NCBI GenBank assembly: GCA_903925745.1
Contig: CAIYGQ010000146.1
Span: 31,076 to 95,075, forward strand
DNA: 64,000 bases
Origin: an uncultured Actinomycetes bacterium
GTDB lineage: Bacteria; Actinomycetota; Acidimicrobiia; Acidimicrobiales; Microtrichaceae
Direction of reading: 5' to 3'
The notes under the pieces were generated by a model. That model was not told the origin of the DNA. It searched no databases and was given only the letters and a program-made list of their open reading frames with translations. Positions 19,957-29,100 of the stretch are shown here, piece by piece. The number at the start of each line of letters is the position of its first letter. Within the stretch, counting starts at the first letter, position 1. Both the position numbers and the translations under genes were made by a program.

Positions 19957-22608
19957 GTGTTCCGGATCGCCCTCAAGGACCTGTTCGCACGAAAGCGCCG
20001 GCTGGTCACGACCGGCATCGCGGTCGTCCTCGGGATCGCGTTCCTGACCGGGACGCAGCTCCTGTCGGTCACGCTCAGCGACTCCATCAAGTCGCTCGTC
20101 GGCGACGTCTACTCGGGCTTCGACTCGGTGGTCCGCTCCCCCCGGACCCAGGAGACGCCGTTCGGACAGCCGATCAGGACGCTGGTTCCCGACTCACTGG
20201 TCGACGAGGTCGCCGGCGTCGACGGCGTGCGGGCCGCCGCCGGGGTGGTCGAGTCGCCGGGACCCCAGGTCGTGGGCGACGACGGCAAGGTGCTCGGTGG
20301 TGGCTTCGGTCCACCGACGCTCGTCTACAACTGGATCGACGACGACGCGCTCCGGATCGGCGTCCTTCGCGACGGACGGGCGCCGGGCGCCGACACCGAG
20401 GTGGTGATCGACTTCCGGACCGCCGAGACCCTCGGGAAGCAGCTCGGCGACCAGGTCGACATCGCCACCACCCAGGACGGAGTCCGCGCGTACACCCTCG
20501 TGGGCATCAGCGGACTGGGGGACGACGGCTCGCAGTCCACCGGCGCCCGGCCGCTGCTGTTCACCACCGCCGAGGCGCAGCGGCTCGTCAACCAACCGGA
20601 CCAGTTCAACTACGTGGTGGCGGGCGCCACCGATGGCGAGACGCAGGACCAACTGGCCGGCCGACTGAGCCAGGCGCTCCCCGAGTGGCAGGTGCTGACC
20701 GGTGCGGCGTTCACCGCCGAGAGCCAGGAGCAGATCTCACAGTTCGTCGGAATCCTCGAGATCTTCGTCTCCGTGTTCGGCTGGGTCGCGCTGTTCGTGG
20801 CGATCTTCATCATCTACAACACGTTCTCGATCATCATCACGCAACGGACCCGGGAGACCGCCCTGCTCCGGGCGGTCGGCGCGACCCGACGACAGGTGGT
20901 GGTGGCCACGCTGGTCGAGGCGGTCGTGGTCGGACTGATCGCCGCCGTCCTGGGCCTCCTGGCCGGACTCGCACTCGCCGCCCTGTTGCTGGTCCTGCTC
21001 AGCGGGTTCTTCACGATCGCCTCGACGACACCCGGACTCACCCCGGGCGTCGTCCTGCTCGCCGTCGGGATCGGCGTCGGGGTGACGGTGCTCTCGGCGG
21101 TGATCCCCGCCATCCGCTCCTCCAAGATCCCTCCGGTGGCGGCCATCGGCGAGGTGTCGCTCGACCGCTCCGGGATCTCCACGTCCCGGAAGGTGTGGGG
21201 TGCGCTGCTCATCATCGGTGGGATCGCGCTGATCGGAACGGGACTCGCCCAGGTCGGACCCAACCCACTGTTCCAGGTGGGTGGTGGCGCCGTCGCCATC
21301 CTGATCTCGGTCGCTGTGATCCTGGGGCCGCTGCTCGCCGCCCCGGTCAGTCGGGTGCTCTCGGCGCCGTTCGCCGCCGGTGGTCGGGTCGCCGGGCGAC
21401 TCGCCGGGGAGAACGCGGCGCGCAGCCCCAAGCGCACGGCGGCGACGGCGGCCGCGCTGACGATCGGGGTCACCCTCGTCACCCTGATCGCCGTGGTGGC
21501 CTCGTCGATCAAGGCCTCGGCGGACGACGCCATCAACCAGTCGGTCCGGGCCGACTTCGTGGTGGCGACCGCCTCGCTCACGTCGTTCGGCGCGATCCCA
21601 CCGGGTTCCGCCGAGGCGATCCGGGACACCCCCGGGGTCGCAGAGGTGAGTCCGGTCCGCTTCACGCTGCTCCGGCTGCTCGACCCGGTCGGGGTGGCCG
21701 AGGCGTCCAGCACGCCGACGACCACGGTGCCCGCGGGCCAGCTCGGCGCCCCGCCCGATGCACCGGTGGGTCAGGACGACTTCGCGCTCGGGATCGACCC
21801 CGCCACCTGGTTCGACGTCGTCGACGCCGGCGAGCTCCAGGGGTCCCCCGCCGACCTGGTGGCCGGAACGATGGCGGTCGACAGGAAGTACGCCTCGGAC
21901 CGGGGCTGGCGGCTCGGCGACCGGATCCCCGTGTACTTCGTGGCCACCGGGGTGCAGCAGATCGAGGTGGCGGTCATCTACGACCAACCGCTCGGTCAGG
22001 CGGGCATCTGGTTGCCGCTGTCGACCTTCGAGCCGAACACCCTCCCGCTGTTCAACGTGGACAACCAGATCTTCGTCACCACCGAGCCGGGCGCCGACAC
22101 CGCCCAGGTGCAGCGTGACCTGGACGCCCGCTTCGCCGACCTGCCGACCGTGCAGGTCCAGGACCTGCAGGAGTACGTCGAGTCGCAGACCGGGCCGATC
22201 AACGTGTTCCTGGGCATCGTCTACGGACTGCTGGGCCTGGCGATCGTCATCGCGCTGATCGGCATCGCCAACACCCTGTCGCTGTCGGTGCTCGAGCGGA
22301 CCCGGGAGCTGGGCCTGCTCCGCGCCGTCGGCATGACCCAGCGCCAGTTGAAGCGCACGATCCGCATCGAGGCCGGCATCATCGCGATCTTCGGGACGCT
22401 CATGGGGCTGGTCATCGGCATCCTGTTCGCCATCGCCCTCACGGTCGCGATCGCCGCCGACAACCCCGGCGTGCTGCAGTTCCGCCTGCCGGTGGTCCAG
22501 CTCCTCGTGATCGTCGTCGTGGCGGCCGGTGCGGGCGTGGTGGCCGCCCTGCTGCCGGCCCGACGGGCGGCACGCATGGACGTGCTCGAGGCGGTCTCGT
22601 CCACGTGA
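19957..22608 (+). CDS. ABC transporter permease with two FtsX/MacB domains
   Basis: An 883-residue membrane protein. The N-terminal MFRIALKDLFARKRRLVTT, a large extracytoplasmic domain, three central helices around IFIIYNTFSIIITQRTRE, a second NAARSPKRTAATAAALTIG anchor helix and a final helix set around IGIANTLSLSVLERTREL give a duplicated FtsX layout. Such proteins extrude or remodel envelope substrates rather than import. GTG 19957 is 5 nt after the ATPase stop. The downstream PPOX gene starts on an overlapping GTGA. The substrate is unknown. Confidence 0.88.
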   Translation: MFRIALKDLFARKRRLVTTGIAVVLGIAFLTGTQLLSVTLSDSIKSLVGDVYSGFDSVVRSPRTQETPFGQPIRTLVPDSLVDEVAGVDGVRAAAGVVESPGPQVVGDDGKVLGGGFGPPTLVYNWIDDDALRIGVLRDGRAPGADTEVVIDFRTAETLGKQLGDQVDIATTQDGVRAYTLVGISGLGDDGSQSTGARPLLFTTAEAQRLVNQPDQFNYVVAGATDGETQDQLAGRLSQALPEWQVLTGAAFTAESQEQISQFVGILEIFVSVFGWVALFVAIFIIYNTFSIIITQRTRETALLRAVGATRRQVVVATLVEAVVVGLIAAVLGLLAGLALAALLLVLLSGFFTIASTTPGLTPGVVLLAVGIGVGVTVLSAVIPAIRSSKIPPVAAIGEVSLDRSGISTSRKVWGALLIIGGIALIGTGLAQVGPNPLFQVGGGAVAILISVAVILGPLLAAPVSRVLSAPFAAGGRVAGRLAGENAARSPKRTAATAAALTIGVTLVTLIAVVASSIKASADDAINQSVRADFVVATASLTSFGAIPPGSAEAIRDTPGVAEVSPVRFTLLRLLDPVGVAEASSTPTTTVPAGQLGAPPDAPVGQDDFALGIDPATWFDVVDAGELQGSPADLVAGTMAVDRKYASDRGWRLGDRIPVYFVATGVQQIEVAVIYDQPLGQAGIWLPLSTFEPNTLPLFNVDNQIFVTTEPGADTAQVQRDLDARFADLPTVQVQDLQEYVESQTGPINVFLGIVYGLLGLAIVIALIGIANTLSLSVLERTRELGLLRAVGMTQRQLKRTIRIEAGIIAIFGTLMGLVIGILFAIALTVAIAADNPGVLQFRLPVVQLLVIVVVAAGAGVVAALLPARRAARMDVLEAVSST

Positions 22609-22994
22609 GCCTGGACCCTGCGGCCCCGGGCGATGGGGTCCTCGAGTTCCTGCGGGAGCGGCACCTGGCGACGCTCACGACGCTGCGCGCCGACGGCTCG
22701 CCCCACGTGGTGCCCGTCGGCTTCGGCTACGACCCCGACGAACGGCTGGTGCGCATCATCACCATCGACGGCTCACAGAAGGTGGCCAACGCGACACGAG
22801 GCGGTCGGGCGGCGGTGTCCCAGGTGGACGGCGGCCGCTGGCTGACGCTGGAGGGCGAGATCACCACCACCGACGATCCGGCACGGGTGGCGGCCGCCGA
22901 GGCGGCCTACGGGGAGCGCTACGGCACCCCGGGTGAGCGGGCCGATCGGGTCGCACTGGAGATCCGGGTCGACCGGATCCTCGGCCGGGCCTGA
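22605..22994 (+). CDS. PPOX-class F420-dependent-type oxidoreductase
   Basis: A 129-residue split beta-barrel flavin/deazaflavin protein. FLRERHLATLTTLRADGSPHV is the usual start of actinobacterial PPOX-class F420-dependent enzymes, and VANATRGGRAAVSQVDG is the cofactor-side loop. GTG 22605 overlaps the permease stop. The substrate is not predictable; members act on biliverdin, fatty acids or xenobiotics, or only bind F420. Confidence 0.8.
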   Translation: MSLDPAAPGDGVLEFLRERHLATLTTLRADGSPHVVPVGFGYDPDERLVRIITIDGSQKVANATRGGRAAVSQVDGGRWLTLEGEITTTDDPARVAAAEAAYGERYGTPGERADRVALEIRVDRILGRA

Positions 22995-23000
22995 ACCGGC

Positions 23001-23345
23001 TCAGCCGTCGAGCCGGGCGACCGCGGCCCTGGCCCGGCGGGTGCCGACCAGCTGCCCTCCGACGGAACCGAGGACGGCCACCAGCAGGCCGATGGTGCCG
23101 ATCGGCGGGTCGATCCCACCGGCCAGGATCACCAGTCCCCCCAGGATCGAGATCGCCCCGCCGACCCCGACGGCGCCGGCGAGCTCCTGGTGGGCCTCGG
23201 TCCAGGCCTCAGGAGAGGTCCGGGCCCACGCGGCGCGGATGCCCCAGATGCTGCCGTACTTCAGCTGGCGCTGCGATCCCCTCCAGGCCAGCCAGAGCCA
23301 GGACGCACCGATGCCGATCCACAGGGAGCCGATGACGACGGTCAC
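23001..23345 (-). CDS. Small membrane protein, SdpI-like
   Basis: A 114-residue protein with three or four hydrophobic segments: VVIGSLWIGIGASWLWLAW at the N-terminus, a pair around VGGAISILGGLVILAGG, and TIGLLVAVLGSVGGQLVG. The arrangement and the AWTEAHQ segment before the second helix resemble SdpI-type immunity proteins. Identity beyond that is uncertain. Its start lies 3 nt after the stop of the upstream SnoaL-like gene, so they share a transcript. Confidence 0.6.
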   Translation of the reverse strand: MTVVIGSLWIGIGASWLWLAWRGSQRQLKYGSIWGIRAAWARTSPEAWTEAHQELAGAVGVGGAISILGGLVILAGGIDPPIGTIGLLVAVLGSVGGQLVGTRRARAAVARLDG

Positions 23346-23348
23346 GAC

Positions 23349-23735
23349 TCAGACCTCGACCACACGGATGTCGGCGGCGGTCCAGTAGGCGCGCATGTCG
23401 GTGATCAGTCCGTCCTCTCCGAAGGTGAACACATCGATGATGTCGACCTCGTAGACCGACCCGGCGATGTGGGACCGGGCCCGAAGCGGCACGGCGGCCC
23501 ACTGTCCGACCGCCCGCACCGGGCCCGTGGCCCGCAACTCCATCGAGTCGAGCGAGGCGTGCGTCGTGGCGAAGAACGCGCGCACGGCGTCACGCCCGTG
23601 GTGCTCGGGGGCGTCGACCGGGTCGGCGAGCACGGCGTCGGGGGCGAACAACGCGGCGATGGCCTCGACGTCACCCGCCGTGTGCGCCTCGGTGTAGCGC
23701 CGGACGGTCTCGGTCATCTCATCGGGTGTCGGCAT
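23349..23735 (-). CDS. SnoaL-like / nuclear transport factor 2 fold protein
   Basis: A 128-residue protein with the cone-shaped SnoaL/ketosteroid-isomerase fold: RRYTEAHTAGDVEAIAALFAP helices, ADPVDAPEHHGRDAVRAFF, and a C-terminal beta sheet ending DMRAYWTAADIRVVEV. Asp and His residues that could be catalytic are present, but substrate and reaction are unknown. ATG 23735 has TACCAT (minus strand, 23747-23742) 6 nt upstream. It leads a two-gene unit with the SdpI-like protein. Confidence 0.8.
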   Translation of the reverse strand: MPTPDEMTETVRRYTEAHTAGDVEAIAALFAPDAVLADPVDAPEHHGRDAVRAFFATTHASLDSMELRATGPVRAVGQWAAVPLRARSHIAGSVYEVDIIDVFTFGEDGLITDMRAYWTAADIRVVEV

Positions 23736-23779
23736 CGCCGCATGGTAGACGGCACCCGGTTGGGGAAGGAGCGGGGTGG

Positions 23780-24421
23780 TCAGGCCGACGCCGCAGCGGT
23801 GATCTCCTCGACGGAGGCACCGCCGGGCCAGCGCTCCACGACCTGGCCGTCGCGGATCATGAGCAGGTACGGCTGCGCCGGCACCCCGAAGGCGTTCCAC
23901 GCGTCGGTGTCCTCGGCCCACAGGAGCGGGAAGCTGCGTACTGCCGTGTCGGTCCGGAACTCCCGGGCCGCCCCCAGGTCGTCGAGCGCGCCGACGCCGA
24001 CGACACGGAGTCCGTTCGGCGGCTGCTGGGCGAGGTCCTCCAGCACCGGCGCCTCCGACCGGCACGTCGAGCAGAACGGGGCCCAGAAGAACGCCAGCAC
24101 CGGCGTGCCCGGGGGTGCGCTCAACGCGTCGGCCAGGGCGACCTCGCCACCGGCGGTCAGGTCCTCCATCCGGATGTCGGTCAGGTCCACACCGTCCACC
24201 GGTCCCGACGTGGCGGGCACGGTGGACGGGACGCCCGCATCGATCCCGGCGGCGTCCGACGGTTCCGTCGGGGCCGGGGTCGACCCGGCAGCGCCCGAGG
24301 CGGAACCGGGATCCCCAGCGCCGCCGCACGCCGCGGCCAGCAGGCCGATCGAGGCGATGCCCACCGCCGCCAGTCGACGGGCGCTCGTGAACCGGACGGT
24401 GGGTGGGGCCTGGACTCGCAC
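23780..24421 (-). CDS. TlpA/ResA-like thioredoxin-fold lipoprotein
   Basis: A 213-residue extracytoplasmic thiol-disulfide protein. It has a hydrophobic leader ending LLAAAC (lipobox-like), a Pro/Ser/Ala-rich linker, and a thioredoxin domain with APFCSTC (CXXC) near residue 120 and a cis-Pro segment VPAQPYLLM. GTG 24421 gives a compact signal peptide; a TTG at 24433 overlapping the upstream stop (TTGA) is an alternative. It lies directly downstream of the nei-like gene. It probably reduces disulfides of surface or cytochrome proteins (inference). Confidence 0.78.
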   Translation of the reverse strand: MRVQAPPTVRFTSARRLAAVGIASIGLLAAACGGAGDPGSASGAAGSTPAPTEPSDAAGIDAGVPSTVPATSGPVDGVDLTDIRMEDLTAGGEVALADALSAPPGTPVLAFFWAPFCSTCRSEAPVLEDLAQQPPNGLRVVGVGALDDLGAAREFRTDTAVRSFPLLWAEDTDAWNAFGVPAQPYLLMIRDGQVVERWPGGASVEEITAAASA

Positions 24422-24429
24422 GTGGAGAG

Positions 24430-25230
24430 TCAACCACGCACCGGGTCGGGCTGGCAGCGCGGGCACCAGTAGGCCACCCGGGCCAGGGTCCCACCGACCC
24501 GGGAGCGGACCGGGGTTCCGCAGCGTCGACACGGCTCTCCCCGACGCCCGTACACGGCGAGTCCCCCGGGCACCGTGGTCCGCCGGCCGGGGCCCAGGTT
24601 GGCGCGGAGCTGTCGGCCCGCCCGCTCGACGAGACGCCGGCGGGTCCCGGCGTCCACCTGCTCCAGTGGGGTCCACGGGTGGACGTGTTCGGCCCAGCAG
24701 ACCTCGGATCGGTAGACGTTGCCGACACCGCACGCCACCCGCTGGTCCAGGAGCACGTCACCGATCGGCGTGTCACCCCGGATCCCCGACATCCGCTCGA
24801 CGCAGGACTCGACCACCTCGGGCGCCGCCGAGTCGTCCAGGCAGAGGTCCGGGCCGAGGTGCGACAGCGGACCGACCGATCCGGACAGACGGTCCGTGGC
24901 AACGAGTTCGACGATCGGCGCCGAGAAGCAGAGCGCATCCCAGTCCGCCACGCCGACCCGGGCCCGCAGCAGGTGGCGCGGCCTGCGCCAACGCTCGCCC
25001 GGCCGGGCCAGGTGCCACGACCCGGTCATCCGCAGGTGGGTGCGGAGACTCAGGCCCCCGTCGAAGTCGACCAGCAGGTGCTTGCCGACGGCCCGGACGG
25101 CCGTGACGGTCTCACCGGGGACGGGCACCGGTACCGCTGATCGCGGCACCTCGACCGCGACGACCGGTCGGCCCACGAGCGCCGGGCGGAGCCGGTCGGC
25201 GGTCCGGTGGAGGGTGTCGCCTTCGGGCAC
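24430..25230 (-). CDS. nei: Fpg/Nei-family DNA glycosylase (endonuclease VIII type)
   Basis: A 266-residue base-excision repair enzyme that removes oxidised bases. Seen: MPEGDTLHR with catalytic Pro2 and Glu3, the conserved Lys in GKHLLVDFDGG, the helix-two-turn-helix motif GVGNVYRSEVCW, and a C-terminal zinc finger CRRCGTPV...YWCPRCQ. PEGDT rather than PELPE marks the Nei branch. It starts 15 nt after the SDR gene on the same strand, and the TlpA-like gene follows. Confidence 0.9.
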   Translation of the reverse strand: MPEGDTLHRTADRLRPALVGRPVVAVEVPRSAVPVPVPGETVTAVRAVGKHLLVDFDGGLSLRTHLRMTGSWHLARPGERWRRPRHLLRARVGVADWDALCFSAPIVELVATDRLSGSVGPLSHLGPDLCLDDSAAPEVVESCVERMSGIRGDTPIGDVLLDQRVACGVGNVYRSEVCWAEHVHPWTPLEQVDAGTRRRLVERAGRQLRANLGPGRRTTVPGGLAVYGRRGEPCRRCGTPVRSRVGGTLARVAYWCPRCQPDPVRG

Positions 25231-25245
25231 GCCGGTCCGCGCCGC

Positions 25246-26088
25246 CTACTTCTGGAGCGCCCCGGCGTCGACCGGGATCGTCGACCCGGTCACGTACCGG
25301 GCCTCGTCGGAGGCCAGGAACATCACGACGCTCGTGACGTCGTCGGGCTCGATCCAGGGGACATCCATCGGCTGCATCTCACGCAGGAACTCCGCGGCCT
25401 CGTCGACGCCGGGATCGGGCAGGTCCATGCGGACGAGCTTGGGGAACACGTCGTTGAGGATCATGGGTGTGCCCACCGAGGTCGGGTGCACGCTGTTGAC
25501 CCGGATCTGGTTCGGCGCCAGTTCGAGCGCCAGCGACCGCATGAGCCCGACGACTCCGTGCTTCGCCGCGTTGTACGCAGGCGCCCCGTAGAACCCCTTG
25601 AGACCGGCCGTCGACGAGGTGATGACCACCGCGCCGCCCTCATTGCGCTCGACCATCGTCCGGATGCCCGCCTTGACCGTGTGGAACACCCCCGTCAGGT
25701 TGACGTCGATCGTCTCGTTCCAGCTGTCGGTGGACACGAACTGCACCGGCATCGGGGCGTAGGTGCCCGCGTTGGCGAGCACGACGTCGATCCGACCGAA
25801 CCGCTCCAGGCCGGCCCGGGCGACGCGCTTGACGGCGTCCCAGTCGCGGGCGTCGGCCACCTCGGCGTGCATCGCCCCCCCGGCCTGCTCGACGAGGCGC
25901 ACCGTCTCGGCCAGGTCGTCCTCGGTCGCCAGCGGGTACGGGGCGTGCTCCAGGTCGTGGCACAGGTCGAAGCCGACGATGTGCGCACCCTCCTCCGCGA
26001 AGCGGACCGCGTGGTTGCGGCCCTGTCCCCGGGCGACGCCGGAGATGAACACCACCCGGTCCTCGAAACGACGGTTGCGGTCGGTCAT
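25246..26088 (-). CDS. Mycofactocin-coupled-type SDR oxidoreductase
   Basis: A 280-residue short-chain dehydrogenase. Cofactor motif GVARGQGRNHA, NAGTYAPMP, catalytic Ser in VVITSSTAG, and YNAAKHG. The ARGQGRNHAVRFAEEGAHIVGFDLC block and the extra loop after it (HDLEHAPYPLATEDDL) are typical of mycofactocin-coupled SDRs, which hold NAD(H) tightly and exchange electrons with mycofactocin. No mycofactocin biosynthesis gene is in the window. ATG 26088 has TACCGT 7 nt upstream. It begins an operon with nei and the TlpA-like gene. Confidence 0.85.
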   Translation of the reverse strand: MTDRNRRFEDRVVFISGVARGQGRNHAVRFAEEGAHIVGFDLCHDLEHAPYPLATEDDLAETVRLVEQAGGAMHAEVADARDWDAVKRVARAGLERFGRIDVVLANAGTYAPMPVQFVSTDSWNETIDVNLTGVFHTVKAGIRTMVERNEGGAVVITSSTAGLKGFYGAPAYNAAKHGVVGLMRSLALELAPNQIRVNSVHPTSVGTPMILNDVFPKLVRMDLPDPGVDEAAEFLREMQPMDVPWIEPDDVTSVVMFLASDEARYVTGSTIPVDAGALQK

Positions 26089-26134
26089 CCCTCCGACGGT
26101 ATCCGCTGGCCGGGTCGGCGGCCGAGGCGACGGT

Positions 26135-26174
26135 TCACGATCCGAGCGACGGCGTCACGATCCGAACGACAGGC
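26135..26174. repeat. Imperfect 20-bp tandem duplication across the lhr stop codon
   Basis: Units 26135-26154 and 26155-26174 begin TCACGATCCGAGCGAC and TCACGATCCGAACGAC. The second unit contains the lhr stop codon (minus-strand TGA at 26157-26155), and the first carries a copy of it outside the gene. Unit length is not a multiple of three. Confidence 0.7.
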
Positions 26175-29100
26175 CGGCGTAGCCGTCGACGAAGCCGGCC
26201 CCGCGGAGGGCCTCCGCCCACGGGGACCCGGTCGCCGGGAGTCCGTCGACCGTCTCGAGTCGCAGCCGACCGAGCCGGCCGGATCGCACGAGCCCGGTGA
26301 GCGCGTCCGCCCACACCGCCGGAGCGACCGTCGGATCGGCGGGATCGTCGAGGACGAGCAACCGTCGACCACCGCGCTCGACGAAGACCCGGAGCGCACC
26401 GTCGACGAGGACCACCCAGGCCCCCACCGAACGGGACGGCCCCCGGCGGTCCCCCGGAGGCTGCCCCTCGATGCGGGGCCACGGGAGCGCCGCCCCGTAG
26501 GGCTGGGCCGGATCGACCGCGGACAGGGCGAGCACCTCGGGTCGACGCCGGTCGGGTGCCGGCATCCCCCGGAGCAGGTCGACGGCGCCGGGGAGCGCGA
26601 ACTGGGCGGCCCCGAGCCCCTCCACGAAGTAGCCGCGCCGTACCTGCCCCCGCTCCTCCAGCGTCCGCAGGACCGGGTAGACACCGGCGAACCCGCCCGT
26701 CACCCCCTCGGCGAGCGGCATCTCCCGGGTGACGATCCCGTAGCGCTCCAGCAACTGCGTCGCCCGCACGAGCGCCCGCTCGGTCGCGTTCGGTACGGGC
26801 TCGAGGAGCGGCGCCGTGAGCGACCAGCGGCCGGCGCCGGCGGGCGGGCCCTCCCGGCGGATGCTCCGGAGCGACGGACCGATCCGACCCGACGGAGCGG
26901 GGCGACGCCGCCGCGGCGTGCCCGCGACGCGGGCCCGCAGCGCCACGAGTGAGTCGTTGGTGACCTCTCCGTTCCACACCAGGTCCCAGAGCGCCTCGAG
27001 CACCTCGTCCTGGGTGGCCGAGCCGACCGCGGACGTGGCTGCGGCCAACAGATCGGGGAAGAACGACGCCCCCCGGAGCGACAGCTCGTCGCGGATCGCC
27101 GCGTGCAGCCCGCGGTCGGGACCGCCGATGGGGTCGGCCGGCGCGTCGACGAGCGATGCGGCCTGGTCGCGCCACACCAGCCGGACCCGACCGTCACTCG
27201 CCCCCAGCGCCCCGGCACCGATCCAGACGAGCGACCCGCTGGCACACCACTCGTCGAGCGTCGCGCCGACGGGCCCACCGGAACGGACCGCGAGGACCTC
27301 CGACTCGAGCAGCGAGGCCGGGATCGCCGCACCCTGGAGCGCGCCCACGGCGTCCGCGAGCGCCGCCGTGCCGCGTCCGCCGACGCCCTGCCACCGGGGC
27401 AGGAAGGCGCCGAGCGCGGTCCCCTCGAGGGGGGCGGCCTGGTCGCGCAGGGCGGCCAGCGACCGACGCCGGATCCTCCGGAGCACGTCGACGTCACACC
27501 ACTCCGGCACCGCCAACCCCGGGGTGAAGTCACCGTCCACCACCCGACGCCGGTCCCGCAGGTCCCGGAGCACCAGGTCGACGACCTCGTTGCGTACGCC
27601 CAGCCGGTCGGCCACCTGGGCCGTGGTGAAGGGGCCGTGGGTCCGTGCGTGGCGTTCGACCAGGTCGGCCAGCGCGGTCGGTACGTCGGCCACGTCGACG
27701 GCAGGGAGGCCGGCCGGGACGACCACACCCAGCGCGTCGCGCAGCCGACCGGCATCCGAGGCCGCCGCCACCTGCGCGACCCCACCGATGGTGACGACGA
27801 TCGCCCGGCGCTGGTCGACCAGGTCGGCGACCCACCCGTCGACGGTGGCCTGGTCGACGGTCGTGCGGGCCGTCAGGTCGTCCAGCGGGACCGGTCCCAC
27901 GGTGCGCACCAGGTCGGCGAGGTCCTCCTCGTCCCGGACGCGACGGTCCTCGGCCAACCACTGCAGCTCGGCGTCGACCTGCGCCACGACCTCGGCGTCG
28001 AGCAGATCCCGCAGCTCCTCGGTGCCGAGCAGGTCCCGGAGCAGCTCGCGGTCCAGGGTGAGCGCCGCCGCTCGCCGCTCGGCCAGCGGGGCGTCCCCGG
28101 AGTACATGAACAACGACACCCACCCGAACAGCAGCGACCGGGCGAAGGGCGACGGCACGGCGGTCTCGACCGGTACGACCCGGATGGTCCGGGAGCGGAC
28201 CTCACCCAGCACCCGCCGCAGCGCGGCCAGGTCGTAGGTGTCGGCGCAGCACTCCCTCGTCGCCTCCAACAGGATCGGGAACGACGGGTAGCGGGATGCG
28301 ACAGCGAGCAGGTCGCCGGCACGTTGGCGCTGCTGCCACAGGGGTGTGCGCCGGTCGGGTCGACGACGCGGGAGCAGGAGCGCCCGGGCGGCGCACTCCC
28401 GGAACCTCGCCGCGAACACACCGGTCGTGGGCAGGACGGCCAGCAGCTCCGCCTCGACCTCGTCGGGATCGGGGCACAACAGGTCGACGGGCACCTCGGA
28501 TGCGGCCTCGGGGAGCCGCACCACGATGCCGTCGTCCCCACACAGGACCTCGACGGCGAGCGCGTCGCCACCGAGGTCGTCGAAGTGGGCGGCGAGCCGG
28601 GACTGCAGCACGGTGGCCCACGGGGCGTGGACGCGGGCACCGAACGGCGAGTGCAGGCAGATCCGCCAGTCGCCGAGCTCGTCGCGGAAGCGTTCGACCA
28701 CGACCGTCCGGTCGTCGGGCACGACCCCGGTGGAGTCGGCCTGCTCCTGCAGGTAGGCGACGACGTTGGTGGCGGCCCGCTCGTCGAGGGCGCCGCCGGC
28801 GACCAACGACGCCACCGCCTCGTCGGTGTCGAGCGACCGGACGCGCCGGATGAACCCGCCCACCGCCCGCCCGAGTTCGGCGGCGCGGCCCGGACCGTCA
28901 CCGTGCCAGAACGGCATCCGCCCCGGCCGACCGGGGGCGGGGACGACGACGACCCGCTCGTGGGTGATGTCCTCGATCCGCCACGAGGACGCACCCAGCA
29001 GGAACACCTCGCCGACGCGCGACTCGTGCACCATCTCCTCGTCCAGCTCGCCGACGCGGGTGCCGTCGGGCAGGAACACCCCGTACAGCCCGCGGTCCGG

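Noticed and set aside
25246..26088. A mycofactocin biosynthesis locus
   Set aside because: Only the coupled-type SDR is present. No MftA precursor, radical SAM or glycosyltransferase of that pathway is found near it.
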